Assembly: GCF_032586235.1 (NCBI RefSeq)
Contig: NZ_JAWHTD010000012.1
Coordinates: forward strand, 42,831 to 106,830
DNA from: Aestuariicoccus sp032586235
GTDB lineage: Bacteria > Pseudomonadota > Alphaproteobacteria > Rhodobacterales > Rhodobacteraceae
Length of the DNA: 64,000 bases
Reading direction: 5' to 3'
A program made the translations under genes and the position numbers. Numbering within the stretch: the first letter of the stretch is position 1; each line of letters starts with the position of its first letter. Shown in pieces: positions 8,148 through 17,033 of the stretch. A model generated the notes under the pieces. That model saw only the letters and a program-made list of their open reading frames with translations. It was not told where the DNA came from and searched no databases.

Positions 8148-9836
8148 ATGGCGCATGACGGACAAGACCTCGACCTCGCGCAGGACACGATCCTGCCCGG
8201 GCTTCTCGATCTGACCGGGGCCGCGCTGGAACCGGCGCGGGGCATTCTGGACAAGGCGAAAGCCCGCGTGCGCGCCATGGTCGACGACGGCGGCAGGGTG
8301 TCGGGCGCGCTGATCGAGGCGCACCAGACCGCCGCCCACGGCCTTGCCTGGCTCGCCACCTATGTCGAGGCGCTGCAGCAGATGCAGGTCTGGGCCGACA
8401 AGCTGCAGGCCGAGGGCAGCTTTGGCGAGGTCGAGCAGCTGATCCACCAGATCGCCTTTGGCGAATACCTCTGGCAGATTTACGGCGGCCTCCAGATGAA
8501 CCAGGGCGAAGTGGTCCGCCTGCAGGACATGGGGCTGTCGCAAGAGGACATGCGCGGCCTGATGTGGCCTGCCGTGATGACCCTGACCCAGTCCGGCAAC
8601 AGCCAGGCCGCGCGGGTGCGGCTGGTCGAACTGATGCAGGAACGCCGGGCAGAGATCACCGTGGGCCGCACCGGGCTCGACGACGAGCTCGAGATGATCC
8701 GCGAACAATTCCGCCGCTATGCGCTGGAAAAGGTCGAACCCTTCGCGCACGAATGGCACCTCAAGGATCAGTTGATACCGATGGAGCTGATCGAGGAGCT
8801 GGCCGAAATGGGCGTCTTCGGTCTGACCATTCCCGAGGAATACGGCGGGCTGGGGCTTTCCAAGGCGTCGATGTGCGTGGTGTCCGAGGAATTGTCGCGC
8901 GGCTATATCGGCGTCGGCTCGCTTGGCACCAGGTCCGAGATCGCGGCCGAGCTGATCCTGGCCGGCGGCACCGACGCGCAAAAGGAAAAGTGGTTGCCGG
9001 CGCTGGCCTCGGCGGAAAAGCTGCCCACGGCGGTCTTTACCGAACCCAACACCGGGTCGGACCTGGGCAGCCTGCGGACCCGCGCGGTCAAGGACGAAAA
9101 TGGCGACTACAGGATCACCGGCAACAAGACCTGGATCACGCATGCCGCCAGAACCCATGTGATGACCCTGCTGGCGCGCACCGATCCCGACACGAGCGAC
9201 TATAAGGGCCTGTCGATGTTCCTGGCCGAAAAGACACCCGGCGACGATGACGATCCCTTCCCGACCGAGGGTATGACAGGCGGCGAGATCGAGGTGCTGG
9301 GCTACCGCGGCATGAAGGAGTACGAGCTGGGCTTCGACGATTTCCGCGTCGCGAGCGACAACCTGCTTGGCGGGGAAGAGGGCAAGGGCTTCAAACAGCT
9401 GATGGAAACGTTCGAATCCGCCCGCATCCAGACCGCCGCCCGCGCCATCGGCGTGGCGCAATCGGCGCTGGACGTGTCGATGCGGTATGCCGAGGACCGC
9501 AAGCAATTCGGCAAATCGCTGATCGCCTTCCCGCGCGTCGCCTCGAAACTGGCGATGATGGCGGTCGAGATCATGATCGCACGGCAGCTGACGTATTATT
9601 CGGCCGCCGAAAAGGACGAGGGCCGCCGCTGCGACCTGGAGGCGGGCATGGCCAAGCTGCTGGGTGCGCGGGTCGCCTGGGCGGCCGCGGACAACGGGCT
9701 GCAGATCCACGGCGGAAACGGGTTCGCGCTGGAATACACCATCAGCCGCATCCTGTGCGACGCGCGGATCCTCAACATCTTCGAAGGCGCGGCCGAAATT
9801 CAGGCGCAGGTCATCGCCCGCCGCCTGCTCGGCTGA
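8148..9836 (+). CDS. mcd: (2S)-methylsuccinyl-CoA dehydrogenase
   Basis: Flavin-dependent acyl-CoA dehydrogenase of 562 aa. Residues 1 to about 170 form a helical N-terminal extension that ordinary acyl-CoA dehydrogenases (about 380 aa) lack; this extension and length match Mcd of the ethylmalonyl-CoA pathway, which oxidises methylsuccinyl-CoA to mesaconyl-CoA during acetate assimilation. The catalytic part shows FTEPNTGSDLGSLRTRA, NKTWITHA, EDRKQFGKSL and ILNIFEGAAEIQ, the last with the expected catalytic-base region. AAAGGAG precedes the ATG. The other pathway genes are not here. Confidence 0.85.
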   Translation: MAHDGQDLDLAQDTILPGLLDLTGAALEPARGILDKAKARVRAMVDDGGRVSGALIEAHQTAAHGLAWLATYVEALQQMQVWADKLQAEGSFGEVEQLIHQIAFGEYLWQIYGGLQMNQGEVVRLQDMGLSQEDMRGLMWPAVMTLTQSGNSQAARVRLVELMQERRAEITVGRTGLDDELEMIREQFRRYALEKVEPFAHEWHLKDQLIPMELIEELAEMGVFGLTIPEEYGGLGLSKASMCVVSEELSRGYIGVGSLGTRSEIAAELILAGGTDAQKEKWLPALASAEKLPTAVFTEPNTGSDLGSLRTRAVKDENGDYRITGNKTWITHAARTHVMTLLARTDPDTSDYKGLSMFLAEKTPGDDDDPFPTEGMTGGEIEVLGYRGMKEYELGFDDFRVASDNLLGGEEGKGFKQLMETFESARIQTAARAIGVAQSALDVSMRYAEDRKQFGKSLIAFPRVASKLAMMAVEIMIARQLTYYSAAEKDEGRRCDLEAGMAKLLGARVAWAAADNGLQIHGGNGFALEYTISRILCDARILNIFEGAAEIQAQVIARRLLG

Positions 9837-9846
9837 TCAACGCCGG

Positions 9847-9895
9847 GGACCGGAATTTTCCAAAAATTCCGGTCCGATTTCTTTGCAAGAAATCG
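9847..9895. terminator. Tandem hairpins between mcd and pheT
   Basis: Two adjacent perfect hairpins fill the convergent gap. The first pairs 9847-9859 with 9863-9875 (13 bp, loop CCA); the second pairs 9875-9883 with 9887-9895 (9 bp, loop TGC). Both stems contain T/A tracts, so each strand could use one as a terminator. The first looks like a palindrome repeated in roseobacter genomes. Confidence 0.75.
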
Positions 9896-9897
9896 GT

Positions 9898-12294
9898 TCA
9901 GCCCCGCAGCGTGCCGCCTGTGGCCTTGCCGACCTTCTCGACGATCTTGGCGGCAACCGCCTCGATATCGGCTTCCTTCAGCGTCTTGTCCCTGGGCTGC
10001 ATCCGCACCGTGATCGCCAGAGATTTACGCCCCTCGCCAAGCGATCCGCCCACGAATTCGTCGAACACGCGCACATCGGCGATCAGCGTCTTGTCGGCGC
10101 CGGCTGCCGCGTTGACCAGGTCGAGCGCCTGCACATCCGCATCCACCACAAAGGCGAAATCCCGTTCAACCGCCTGCAGATCGCTCATCTCCAGCGCCGG
10201 GCGGGTCGCGCCGGATTTGCGCGGCAGCGGAATTTCCGCAGGCCAGAGGGTGAAGGCCACCGCGGGCCCCTTCACATCCATCTCGCGCAGCACCTTGGGA
10301 TGCAGCTCGCCGAAGACGCCCAGCGTCTTCTTGGGGCCGAGGCAAATGCGCCCGTGCCGCCCCGGATGCCACCATTCTTCGCCGCCGCGCAAAATCTGCA
10401 CCTTGGCGGGTGCGCCCATCGCCGCCAGCACCGCCTCGGCATCAGCCTTGGCGTCGAACACGTCGACCGCCCGCGACGCGCCATGCACGTCCTTCGGGCC
10501 GGTCCGCCCCACAAGCAGGCCGGTCACCAGAAGATGCTGCTCTTCGGGTTCGCCGCCGTGGAAGGCATGGCCGACCTCGAAGAGCGCCAGATCCGCAAAG
10601 CCGCGCGCCTGGTTGCGCGCCGCGGCCTGAAGCAGGCCGGGCAGCAGCGCCGGGCGCATATGGCTCATCTCGGTGCTGATCGGGTTGGCCAGCATGGTCG
10701 CATCGTCACCGCCGCCGAAAAGCGCGGCCGACTTTGCATCGACAAAACTGTAGGTCACGCATTCGTTGTACCCCAGCGCCGCACAGGTGCGCCGCGCCGC
10801 CTGTTCGCGTTTTTGCTGCGGCGACAGGATCGGACTCGGCACGCCCGGGGCCAGCCGCGGCATTGGCTTGCCCTGCAGCCTGGTCAGCGAGGCGACCCGC
10901 GCGACCTCTTCCACCAGATCGGAACCGCCCTGGATATCGGGCCGCCAGGAGGGCACATGCGCCATGTCGCCTTCCAGCCGGAACCCTAGCGCCGTCAGGG
11001 TCTGGCGCTGTTCGGCCTCGGGGATCTCCATCCCCACCAGCGAAATCACGCGCTTGGCATCCAGCCGATAGGCGCGCGCCGTGTCCGGCACCGCACCGGC
11101 CACCACGACCTCGGACGGCTCGCCCCCCGCGTGATCGAGGATCATGCGCGTCGCAAGTTCCAGCCCCTCCGGCGTGAAGGCCGGATCGACGCCGCGTTCG
11201 AACCGATAGCGGGCATCGGAATTGATCTTGAGCGCGCGGCCGGTATAGGCGATCTGGATCGGGTCCCAATAGGCGCTTTCCAGAAAGACATTCGTGGTGT
11301 CGGCGGTGCAGCCGCTTGCCTCGCCGCCCATGATCCCGGCGATGCTTTCGGGCTCCTTGTCGTCGGAAATCACCATCTGGCCGGGCTCGAACCTGTAGGT
11401 CCTGCCATCGAGCGCCAGCAGCTCTTCGCCGCCCTTGGCACGATGCACCCGCAGATTGCCGCGCACCTTGTCGGCGTCGAAGACGTGCAGCGGGCGGTTG
11501 CGGTCGTAGGTGAAGAAGTTGGTCACATCGACCAGAAAATTGATCGGCCGCAGCCCGATGGCGCGCAGCGCATCCTGGAGCCATTGCGGCGAGGGACCAT
11601 TCTTCACGCCCCGGATGACACGGCCGAAAAACGCCGGGCAGCCGTCCAGTGTGTCGTCGTCGATGGTCACGCCGATGGGCGACGGAAAGACACCCGGCAC
11701 CGGCTCGGACGCGCGCGCCTTCATGGTCCCCAGCCCGCGCGCCGCCAGATCGCGGGCGATCCCACGCACGCCCAGCGCATCGGGGCGGTTCGGGGTGATG
11801 GCGATCTCGATCACCGGATCGACCTTTGCGGGATCGTGCTCGGCCAGCCAGTCGACGAAGGATTGCCCCACCTCGCCCGAGGGCAGCTCGATGATGCCGT
11901 CATGTTCGTCGCTGAGTTCCATCTCACGCTCGGAACACATCATGCCGTGGCTTTCGATGCCGCGGATCTTGCCGACCTGGATCGTCGTGTCGATGCCCGG
12001 AACATAGGTGCCCGGCTTGGCGATGACTACGGTGATGCCCGCGCGGGCATTCGGCGCGCCGCAGATTATCTGGCTTTCGCCCTCGTCGGTTTGCACATTG
12101 CAGACGCGCAGCTTGTCCGCGTCGGGATGTTTTTCCGCCGTCAGCACCTTGCCGATAGTGAAGGCCCGCAACCGCTCGGCGGGATTTGTGACGCCTTCCA
12201 CCTCGAGCCCGAGGTCGGTCAGCGCCTCGGCGATCTCGTCGACCGTCGCGGTGGTTTCCAGGTGATCCTTCAGCCAGGACAAGGTGAATTTCAT
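9898..12294 (-). CDS. pheT: Phenylalanyl-tRNA synthetase beta subunit
   Basis: Large subunit of PheRS, 798 aa, charging tRNA-Phe in the cytoplasm as an (alpha beta)2 tetramer. The domain order is visible: N-terminal MKFTLSWLKDHL, the EMAP/tRNA-binding segment (SQIICGAPNARAGITVVIAK), the B3/B4 editing region (FLVDVTNFFTYD, GGEASGCTADT), B5, the catalytic-like core, and a C-terminal ferredoxin-like anticodon-binding domain (FDEFVGGSLGEGRKSLAITV). pheS, usually just upstream, is not adjacent: the 209 bp upstream are non-coding and then comes ggt. Confidence 0.97.
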   Translation of the reverse strand: MKFTLSWLKDHLETTATVDEIAEALTDLGLEVEGVTNPAERLRAFTIGKVLTAEKHPDADKLRVCNVQTDEGESQIICGAPNARAGITVVIAKPGTYVPGIDTTIQVGKIRGIESHGMMCSEREMELSDEHDGIIELPSGEVGQSFVDWLAEHDPAKVDPVIEIAITPNRPDALGVRGIARDLAARGLGTMKARASEPVPGVFPSPIGVTIDDDTLDGCPAFFGRVIRGVKNGPSPQWLQDALRAIGLRPINFLVDVTNFFTYDRNRPLHVFDADKVRGNLRVHRAKGGEELLALDGRTYRFEPGQMVISDDKEPESIAGIMGGEASGCTADTTNVFLESAYWDPIQIAYTGRALKINSDARYRFERGVDPAFTPEGLELATRMILDHAGGEPSEVVVAGAVPDTARAYRLDAKRVISLVGMEIPEAEQRQTLTALGFRLEGDMAHVPSWRPDIQGGSDLVEEVARVASLTRLQGKPMPRLAPGVPSPILSPQQKREQAARRTCAALGYNECVTYSFVDAKSAALFGGGDDATMLANPISTEMSHMRPALLPGLLQAAARNQARGFADLALFEVGHAFHGGEPEEQHLLVTGLLVGRTGPKDVHGASRAVDVFDAKADAEAVLAAMGAPAKVQILRGGEEWWHPGRHGRICLGPKKTLGVFGELHPKVLREMDVKGPAVAFTLWPAEIPLPRKSGATRPALEMSDLQAVERDFAFVVDADVQALDLVNAAAGADKTLIADVRVFDEFVGGSLGEGRKSLAITVRMQPRDKTLKEADIEAVAAKIVEKVGKATGGTLRG

Positions 12295-12451
12295 GGGCCT
12301 ACCATCGGTTCTGTTCCGGTTTGCCGCTCTCTAGCGGAATGCGGAGGGGGACGGAAGGGGCGCGTGGCGCCGGGCGGGCGGCGGCCATTGGCGCTACGCA
12401 GTCCTGGGCCCGCCCCGGGACCTCGCGACAGGCCGCGCTGCGGGACAGGAG

Positions 12452-12473
12452 GCCCCGGCGCGGGGGCCGGGGC
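12452..12473. repeat. GC-rich hairpin in pheT/ggt gap
   Basis: The 209-bp gap between ggt and pheT is extremely GC-rich and holds no gene. GCCCCGGC (12452-12459) pairs with GCCGGGGC (12466-12473). The same GGAGGCCCCGGCGC context recurs at 21735-21760, so it is probably a dispersed palindrome. No T run follows on either strand, so a terminator role is uncertain. Confidence 0.5.
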
Positions 12474-12503
12474 GCGCGCGGGCCCGGCCCCTTCTGAAAC
12501 CGC

Positions 12504-14084
12504 TCAATAGCCGATTGCGCAGCCGTCCTTTCTGGGGTCCGACGCTCCCTCGAGCACGCCGTTGTCGTGGATCAGGATGGCCTGCGCGCCACCCAGCGGC
12601 ACCTCGGGCGTGACCACATCGTGGCCCATATCCGACAGTTCCTGCCGCACCGCGTCGGAATAGCCCCGCTCCAGCTGCATCTTGCCGCCCTCGGCAAAGC
12701 TGCGCGGCGCGTCCAGCGCCGCCTGCGGATCCATGCCGAAATCGGTCATGTTGGTCAGCATCCGCGCGTGGCCGTTGGGCTGGTACTGCCCTCCCATCAC
12801 GCCGAAGGGCATGGTGACCCGTCCCCCGTCACGCACGATCGCCGGAATGATGGTGTGCATCGGTCGCTTGCCGCCGCCGTATTCGTTCGGATGCCCCGCT
12901 TGCAGGGTAAAGCCCGCGCCGCGGTTCTGGAACAGGATGCCGAACTTCTCCGACGCTATCCCCGATCCGAAATCGTTGAAGATCGAATAGATCAGCGACA
13001 CCGACATGCGGTCGCGGTCGACCACGGTGATATAGATCGTCTCCTTGTGCACCGCCTCGGATACCGCAGCCGCGCTGGCCATCGCCTTTTTCGGGTCGAT
13101 CAGCGCGGCCAGTTCCTTCGCCGTGTCCATGCTCAGCAGATGATCCAGCCGGGTCATGTGATCGGCATCGGCGATGAACCGGTTGCGCGCGTCATAGGCC
13201 AGCTTGGCCGCCTCCGCCTCGAGATGCGCGCGCTGCGCGCCGAAGGGATCGAGGCTGGCGATATCGAACTGCGACAGGATGTTGAGGATCAGGATCGCCG
13301 TAGCGCCCTGCCCGTTGGGCGGATGCTCGAGCAGCTCGCGTCCTTTGTAGTGGCCGCCGATGGGATCGCCGATGGTGCAGGCGGTGCTGGCGAAATCATC
13401 CTCGGTGTGCACGCCGCCCATCGCGTTGAGCGTGGCCAGCATGTCGTCGGCCACCTCGCCCTTGTAGAACCCGTCGCGCCCCTGCGCGGCGACCCGGCGC
13501 AGCACCTCGGCATTGCCCGGCAGCGCGAAGATGTCGCCATATTGCGGGATGGCCCCGCCGGCATGAAGGTAATGCCGACGCCCGTGGCCCTGCAACAGCG
13601 GCTCGGCGCGCTGCCAGTCCCAGGCCACGCGCGCGCTGACAGGTATGCCCTCGTCCATATAGCGGATCGCCGGTTGCAGGCTGTCGGCCAGCCCCAGCTT
13701 GCCCCATCTCTCGGACATGGTGCAGAACGCGTCGATCGCGCCTGGGATGGTGACGGCCGGCGTATCGCGTTTCGGCACCGTCTCGTGCCCCGCCGCGCGC
13801 ATGGCGGCGGCGGTTCCGGCGGCGGGCGCGCGGCCCGAACCGTTGACCGCGATCACGTCGTCGGTCCCCGCCGGGGACACCAGCGCAAAGAGATCGCCGC
13901 CGATCCCGGTCATCTGCGGCTCGGCCAGCCCGAGGATCACCGCCCCCGCAATCGCCGCGTCCATCGCGTTGCCGCCATCCTGCAGAATACCCACCGCGGC
14001 CTGGGCCGCCAGCGGATGCGACGTGGCACAAAGGCCGTTGGTCGCCATGACGGCGGACCGCCCGGGCATATGAAAATCGCGCAT
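12504..14084 (-). CDS. ggt: Gamma-glutamyltransferase
   Basis: Gamma-glutamyltranspeptidase family, 526 aa. It cleaves gamma-glutamyl bonds of glutathione and related peptides after self-processing into two subunits. The expected nucleophile that starts the small subunit is T349 in KETIYITVVD; other motifs are the N-terminal ATSHPLAAQA and GGGKRPMHTI. No obvious signal peptide, so the location is uncertain and a cephalosporin-acylase-like subgroup is possible. The ATG at 14084 is preferred because GGGGAGA lies just upstream; the frame is open to 14192. Gene stands alone. Confidence 0.88.
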   Translation of the reverse strand: MRDFHMPGRSAVMATNGLCATSHPLAAQAAVGILQDGGNAMDAAIAGAVILGLAEPQMTGIGGDLFALVSPAGTDDVIAVNGSGRAPAAGTAAAMRAAGHETVPKRDTPAVTIPGAIDAFCTMSERWGKLGLADSLQPAIRYMDEGIPVSARVAWDWQRAEPLLQGHGRRHYLHAGGAIPQYGDIFALPGNAEVLRRVAAQGRDGFYKGEVADDMLATLNAMGGVHTEDDFASTACTIGDPIGGHYKGRELLEHPPNGQGATAILILNILSQFDIASLDPFGAQRAHLEAEAAKLAYDARNRFIADADHMTRLDHLLSMDTAKELAALIDPKKAMASAAAVSEAVHKETIYITVVDRDRMSVSLIYSIFNDFGSGIASEKFGILFQNRGAGFTLQAGHPNEYGGGKRPMHTIIPAIVRDGGRVTMPFGVMGGQYQPNGHARMLTNMTDFGMDPQAALDAPRSFAEGGKMQLERGYSDAVRQELSDMGHDVVTPEVPLGGAQAILIHDNGVLEGASDPRKDGCAIGY

Positions 14085-14328
14085 ATCGTGTCTCCCCTCG
14101 CTCGGCCGCGAAGATATACGCAGGGCGGTCGAGGTCAATCGCACAGAGTCGGGCTTTCGGGGAGAGCTGGGAAGTACCTCGGCACCGCGCACTGGGTGGG
14201 GGCTGTTAAGACGCGATGCCGAGGGAAGCCATATGCAGCTACAGGATCATGTATGCGCGGGCATTCGGGCCGTATTTTGATCAGATCAAGGCAAGTGTAC
14301 GGCATCGCGAAAAGCCTTCCTCCCGCCC

Positions 14329-14799
14329 TTATGCGGGGACGGCGGGGACCCACAGCTCCAGCCGGTTTTCGCCATCGGAGCGGTAATATTCCACCCGGGA
14401 CGCCAGCGTCTGGATCAAAAGCCAGCCGAAGCCACCCTCCGGCAAGTTTTCGACCGGCGCGAAAAGATCGGCGGGCGCGACCTGCGGAATGGCCTCGTTG
14501 GGCAACGGGCCGCCACGGTCGCGCACAACGATATGCACCTCGGCCGCGCTTTCGGCCGCGCGCACGCACACCTCGCCAGGCGCGCGCCCGGCATAGGCGT
14601 GTTCCACGACATTGTTCAGCACTTCGGCCAGCAACAGCTGGAGATCGCCCTGGCATTCGGGGCAAAGCGCGGTCCGCCGCAACGCGGTCCGGATGTCCTG
14701 AAGCGCCGCGCGCACCCGCAGCGGGCGCGCTTCGAACCTCAGGCAGAAAAGCGCACTGGGTGCCGTCTCCTTTGCAGAGGTCCGCGTCACCCGTACCAC
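14329..14799 (-). CDS. Anti-sigma regulatory factor, RsbW-like
   Basis: Single GHKL ATPase domain, 156 aa. It has the N box LLLAEVLNNVVEHAYAG, the G1 box VRDRGGPLP and a G2-like GGFGWLLIQTL, the pattern of RsbW/SpoIIAB serine kinases. Such proteins phosphorylate a STAS antagonist and bind a sigma factor or other output. The STAS partner is the gene 11 bp upstream (14811-15149). No PP2C phosphatase, sigma factor or receiver protein is nearby, so the output of this partner switch is unknown. Confidence 0.85.
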   Translation of the reverse strand: MVRVTRTSAKETAPSALFCLRFEARPLRVRAALQDIRTALRRTALCPECQGDLQLLLAEVLNNVVEHAYAGRAPGEVCVRAAESAAEVHIVVRDRGGPLPNEAIPQVAPADLFAPVENLPEGGFGWLLIQTLASRVEYYRSDGENRLELWVPAVPA

Positions 14800-14810
14800 C
14801 GCATCGCCGC

Positions 14811-15149
14811 CTAACCCGCCGCCGCGGCGCGCGCCGCGGGCAGGTCGTCATGAATGGCGAAGATCGTGTTCATGCGGGTCAGCCGAAACACCCTGTCCAC
14901 CATGGGCTGCAGTCCGCAGAGCGCGATGTTCTGCCCGCCGTTCAGCTGCTTCATCGCGGCGACGATCGCGCCCAGCCCGCTGGAATCCACGAAATCGACC
15001 TTGCCGAGGTCGAGGATCACCCGCCCCGTTCCACCGCTCGTCAATTCGCGCATCCGGTCCTTGAACTGGATCGCCACCGCCGCATCGATTCGCGTCTCGT
15101 CGACCGAAATGACCAGCGTTTCGTCCTCCTGCACCGTCTCGAGCTTCAT
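14811..15149 (-). CDS. STAS-domain anti-sigma factor antagonist
   Basis: SpoIIAA/RsbV-like protein, 112 aa. The phosphorylatable serine lies in FVDSSGLGAIV, the diagnostic motif. It is translated 11 bp before the RsbW-like kinase, so the two form a partner-switch pair on the minus strand. The ATG at 15149 is chosen because AAAGGA lies about 8 bp upstream; the frame extends to 15215 without a better start. Divergent from the thiolase gene. Confidence 0.87.
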   Translation of the reverse strand: MKLETVQEDETLVISVDETRIDAAVAIQFKDRMRELTSGGTGRVILDLGKVDFVDSSGLGAIVAAMKQLNGGQNIALCGLQPMVDRVFRLTRMNTIFAIHDDLPAARAAAAG

Positions 15150-15263
15150 GATCGGCAGTCCTTTTCGTTCTGAATCGGCTAACAGGTTTTCCTGCTCACC
15201 GAGGCTAGACGGCAATCGTTACCATTCTGTATGCAGAATAAGACGAAACCGAGGGAGCGAGAC

Positions 15264-16436
15264 ATGCAGGACGTTGTGATCACCGGGGCCGCGCGGACGG
15301 CGATGGGCGGCTTTCAGGGCACGCTGGCGCCCGCCGACGCCCCCGCTCTTGGCGGGGCGGCCATCGCCGCCGCCCTGCGCCAGGCGGGAAATCCCGCGGT
15401 CGACGAACTTTTGATGGGCTGCGTCCTGCCCGCCGGTCAGGGCCAGGCTCCTGCCCGGCAGGCCGGCTTCGCTGCCGGTCTGGGCGAAGAGGTGCCCGCC
15501 ACGACGCTCAACAAGATGTGCGGCTCGGGCATGAAAGCCGCGATGATGGCCTGGGACCGGCTGGCGCTGGGTCACGCCGACACCATCGTCGCGGGCGGCA
15601 TGGAATCCATGACCAACGCGCCCTACCTCTTGCCCAAGATGCGCGGCGGCGCCCGGCTCGGGCATGGGCAGGTGATCGACCACATGTTCCTCGACGGGCT
15701 CGAAGACGCCTATGACAAGGGCCGCCTGATGGGCACCTTCGCCGAGGATTGCGCCGAGGCGTTCCAGTTCACGCGCGAGGCGCAGGATCACTACGCGCTG
15801 GCCTCGCTGTCGAACGCGCTGGATGCCGAACGCAGCGGGGCGTTTGAGCGCGAGATCGCACCGGTCAGGATCCACGCCCGCACCGGAGAAGAGGTCATCA
15901 CCCGCGACGAACAGCCCGGCAACGCCCGCCCCGAAAAGATCCCGCATCTGAAACCGGCCTTCCGCAAGAACGGCACGGTGACTCCGGCCAACAGCTCCTC
16001 GATCTCCGACGGCGCCGCGGCGCTCACCCTGATGACCCGCGCCGCCGCCGACAGCGCCGGGGTCGCGCCGCGCGCCCGCATCGTCGGCCACGCCAGCCAC
16101 GCCCAGGCTCCGGGCCTCTTCACCACCGCACCGATCCCGGCGGCGCAAAAGCTGCTCGACCGGATCGGCTGGCGCAAACAGGACGTCGACCTCTGGGAGG
16201 TCAACGAGGCCTTCGCCGTGGTCCCCATGGCCTTCATGCGCGAAATGGGCCTGCCCCGCGACATCGTCAACGTCAACGGCGGTGCCTGCGCTCTGGGCCA
16301 CCCCATCGGCGCCTCCGGCGCGCGAATCATCGTCACGCTGCTGCACGCACTCGAAGCACGCGGCCTGAAACGCGGCGTCGCCGCCATCTGCATCGGCGGC
16401 GGCGAAGGCACAACCATCGCAATCGAACTTCCCTGA
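15264..16436 (+). CDS. Acetyl-CoA C-acyltransferase (thiolase)
   Basis: Thiolase, 390 aa, full length. The acyl-accepting C86 is in NKMCGSGMKA; the other active-site parts are VNEAFAVV and the C-terminal GGACALGHPIGASGARI with its histidine and GGGEGTT. It condenses or cleaves acetoacetyl-CoA or longer 3-ketoacyl-CoAs. A GGGAG site precedes the ATG at 15264. With no beta-oxidation or PHB partner beside it, the exact substrate (AtoB/PhaA-like or FadA-like) is not decidable. Confidence 0.9.
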   Translation: MQDVVITGAARTAMGGFQGTLAPADAPALGGAAIAAALRQAGNPAVDELLMGCVLPAGQGQAPARQAGFAAGLGEEVPATTLNKMCGSGMKAAMMAWDRLALGHADTIVAGGMESMTNAPYLLPKMRGGARLGHGQVIDHMFLDGLEDAYDKGRLMGTFAEDCAEAFQFTREAQDHYALASLSNALDAERSGAFEREIAPVRIHARTGEEVITRDEQPGNARPEKIPHLKPAFRKNGTVTPANSSSISDGAAALTLMTRAAADSAGVAPRARIVGHASHAQAPGLFTTAPIPAAQKLLDRIGWRKQDVDLWEVNEAFAVVPMAFMREMGLPRDIVNVNGGACALGHPIGASGARIIVTLLHALEARGLKRGVAAICIGGGEGTTIAIELP

Positions 16437-16439
16437 TCC

Positions 16440-16485
16440 TTCACTGATCCTGAAATATCCCGGGGGTGTGGGGGCTGGCCCCCAC
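16440..16485 (+). repeat. AAATATCCCGGGG palindromic repeat, copy 1
   Basis: TTCACTGATCC (16440-16450), then AAATATCCC (16453-16461), a run of G, and an 8-bp hairpin GTGGGGGC / GCCCCCAC (16468-16485) with a TG loop. The same order occurs at 22702, 25991 and 56164, and partly elsewhere. It sits directly after the thiolase stop codon and may serve as a terminator or mRNA 3' end. Confidence 0.75.
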
Positions 16486-16511
16486 TCCGCCGCCCAGCCA
16501 AAGAGCCCAAA

Positions 16512-16970
16512 ATGCAGGTCGACTACCCCACCCTGGCCAAAACCATCGCCGCCCTGACCGACGGCGAAACCGACACCGTCGCCTTGATGGCCACCATCGC
16601 CTGCGAGGTACACCACTCCGACGACCGCTTCGACTGGACCGGCTTCTACCGCGTCGCAGGGCCAGACCTGCTCAAGATCGGCCCCTACCAGGGCGACCAC
16701 GGCTGCCTGGTGATCCCGTTTTCGCGCGGCGTCTGCGGCGCCGCCGCGCGCAGCCGCGAAATCCAGCGGGTCGCCGATGTCGACGCCTTTCCCGGCCATA
16801 TCGCCTGCGCCAGCTCCACCCGCTCCGAACTGGTGCTGCCGGTGGAAAACGGCGCGGGCCGGCTGCTCGGCGTCTTCGACATCGACAGCGACCGGCCGGA
16901 CGCTTTCAACGAAACCGACGCCGAGGCTCTGGCACGGATCCTGTCAGAGGCATTCCGCGCGGTGCCCTGA
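16512..16970 (+). CDS. msrC: Free methionine-(R)-sulfoxide reductase (GAF domain)
   Basis: GAF-domain enzyme of 152 aa that reduces free methionine-R-sulfoxide, repairing oxidised methionine in the cytoplasm. The three cysteines needed by the family are present: C65 (GDHGCLVIPF), C75 (RGVCGAAA) and C99 (GHIACASSTRSEL). The VLPVENGAGRLLGVFDIDS end is typical of YebR/fRMsr. It lies just before the methyl-group island but is separated from it by an operator-like palindrome, so joint regulation is unclear. Confidence 0.9.
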   Translation: MQVDYPTLAKTIAALTDGETDTVALMATIACEVHHSDDRFDWTGFYRVAGPDLLKIGPYQGDHGCLVIPFSRGVCGAAARSREIQRVADVDAFPGHIACASSTRSELVLPVENGAGRLLGVFDIDSDRPDAFNETDAEALARILSEAFRAVP

Positions 16971-16981
16971 CAACCCGGGCT

Positions 16982-17033
16982 GCGTGAAAAAACCGCTTTG
17001 AATTTCACGCGACTCGTGCCAGCGTGAAATTCA
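16982..17033. promoter_or_regulatory. Operator-like palindrome upstream of XRE regulator
   Basis: A perfect 12-bp inverted repeat: TGAATTTCACGC (16999-17010) and GCGTGAAATTCA (17022-17033), separated by 11 bp. A third half-site, GCGTGAAA, lies at 16982-16989. The array sits 32 bp before the regulator's ATG, a classic position for autoregulation by the XRE-cupin protein and control of the whole downstream operon. Confidence 0.6.

Noticed and set aside
11131..12510. Open frame opposite pheT
   Set aside because: No family motif; explained by third-position GC bias of pheT.
14277..14289. TTGATCAGATCAA resembling an FNR/CRP site upstream of the anti-sigma genes
   Set aside because: The half-sites are 3 bp apart instead of the required 4, and the site lies downstream of the RsbW-like stop codon and over 190 bp from the ggt start.
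15219..16799. Long open frame opposite the thiolase
   Set aside because: Composition-driven shadow: glycine- and alanine-rich with no family resemblance, while the thiolase on the plus strand has a complete active site.
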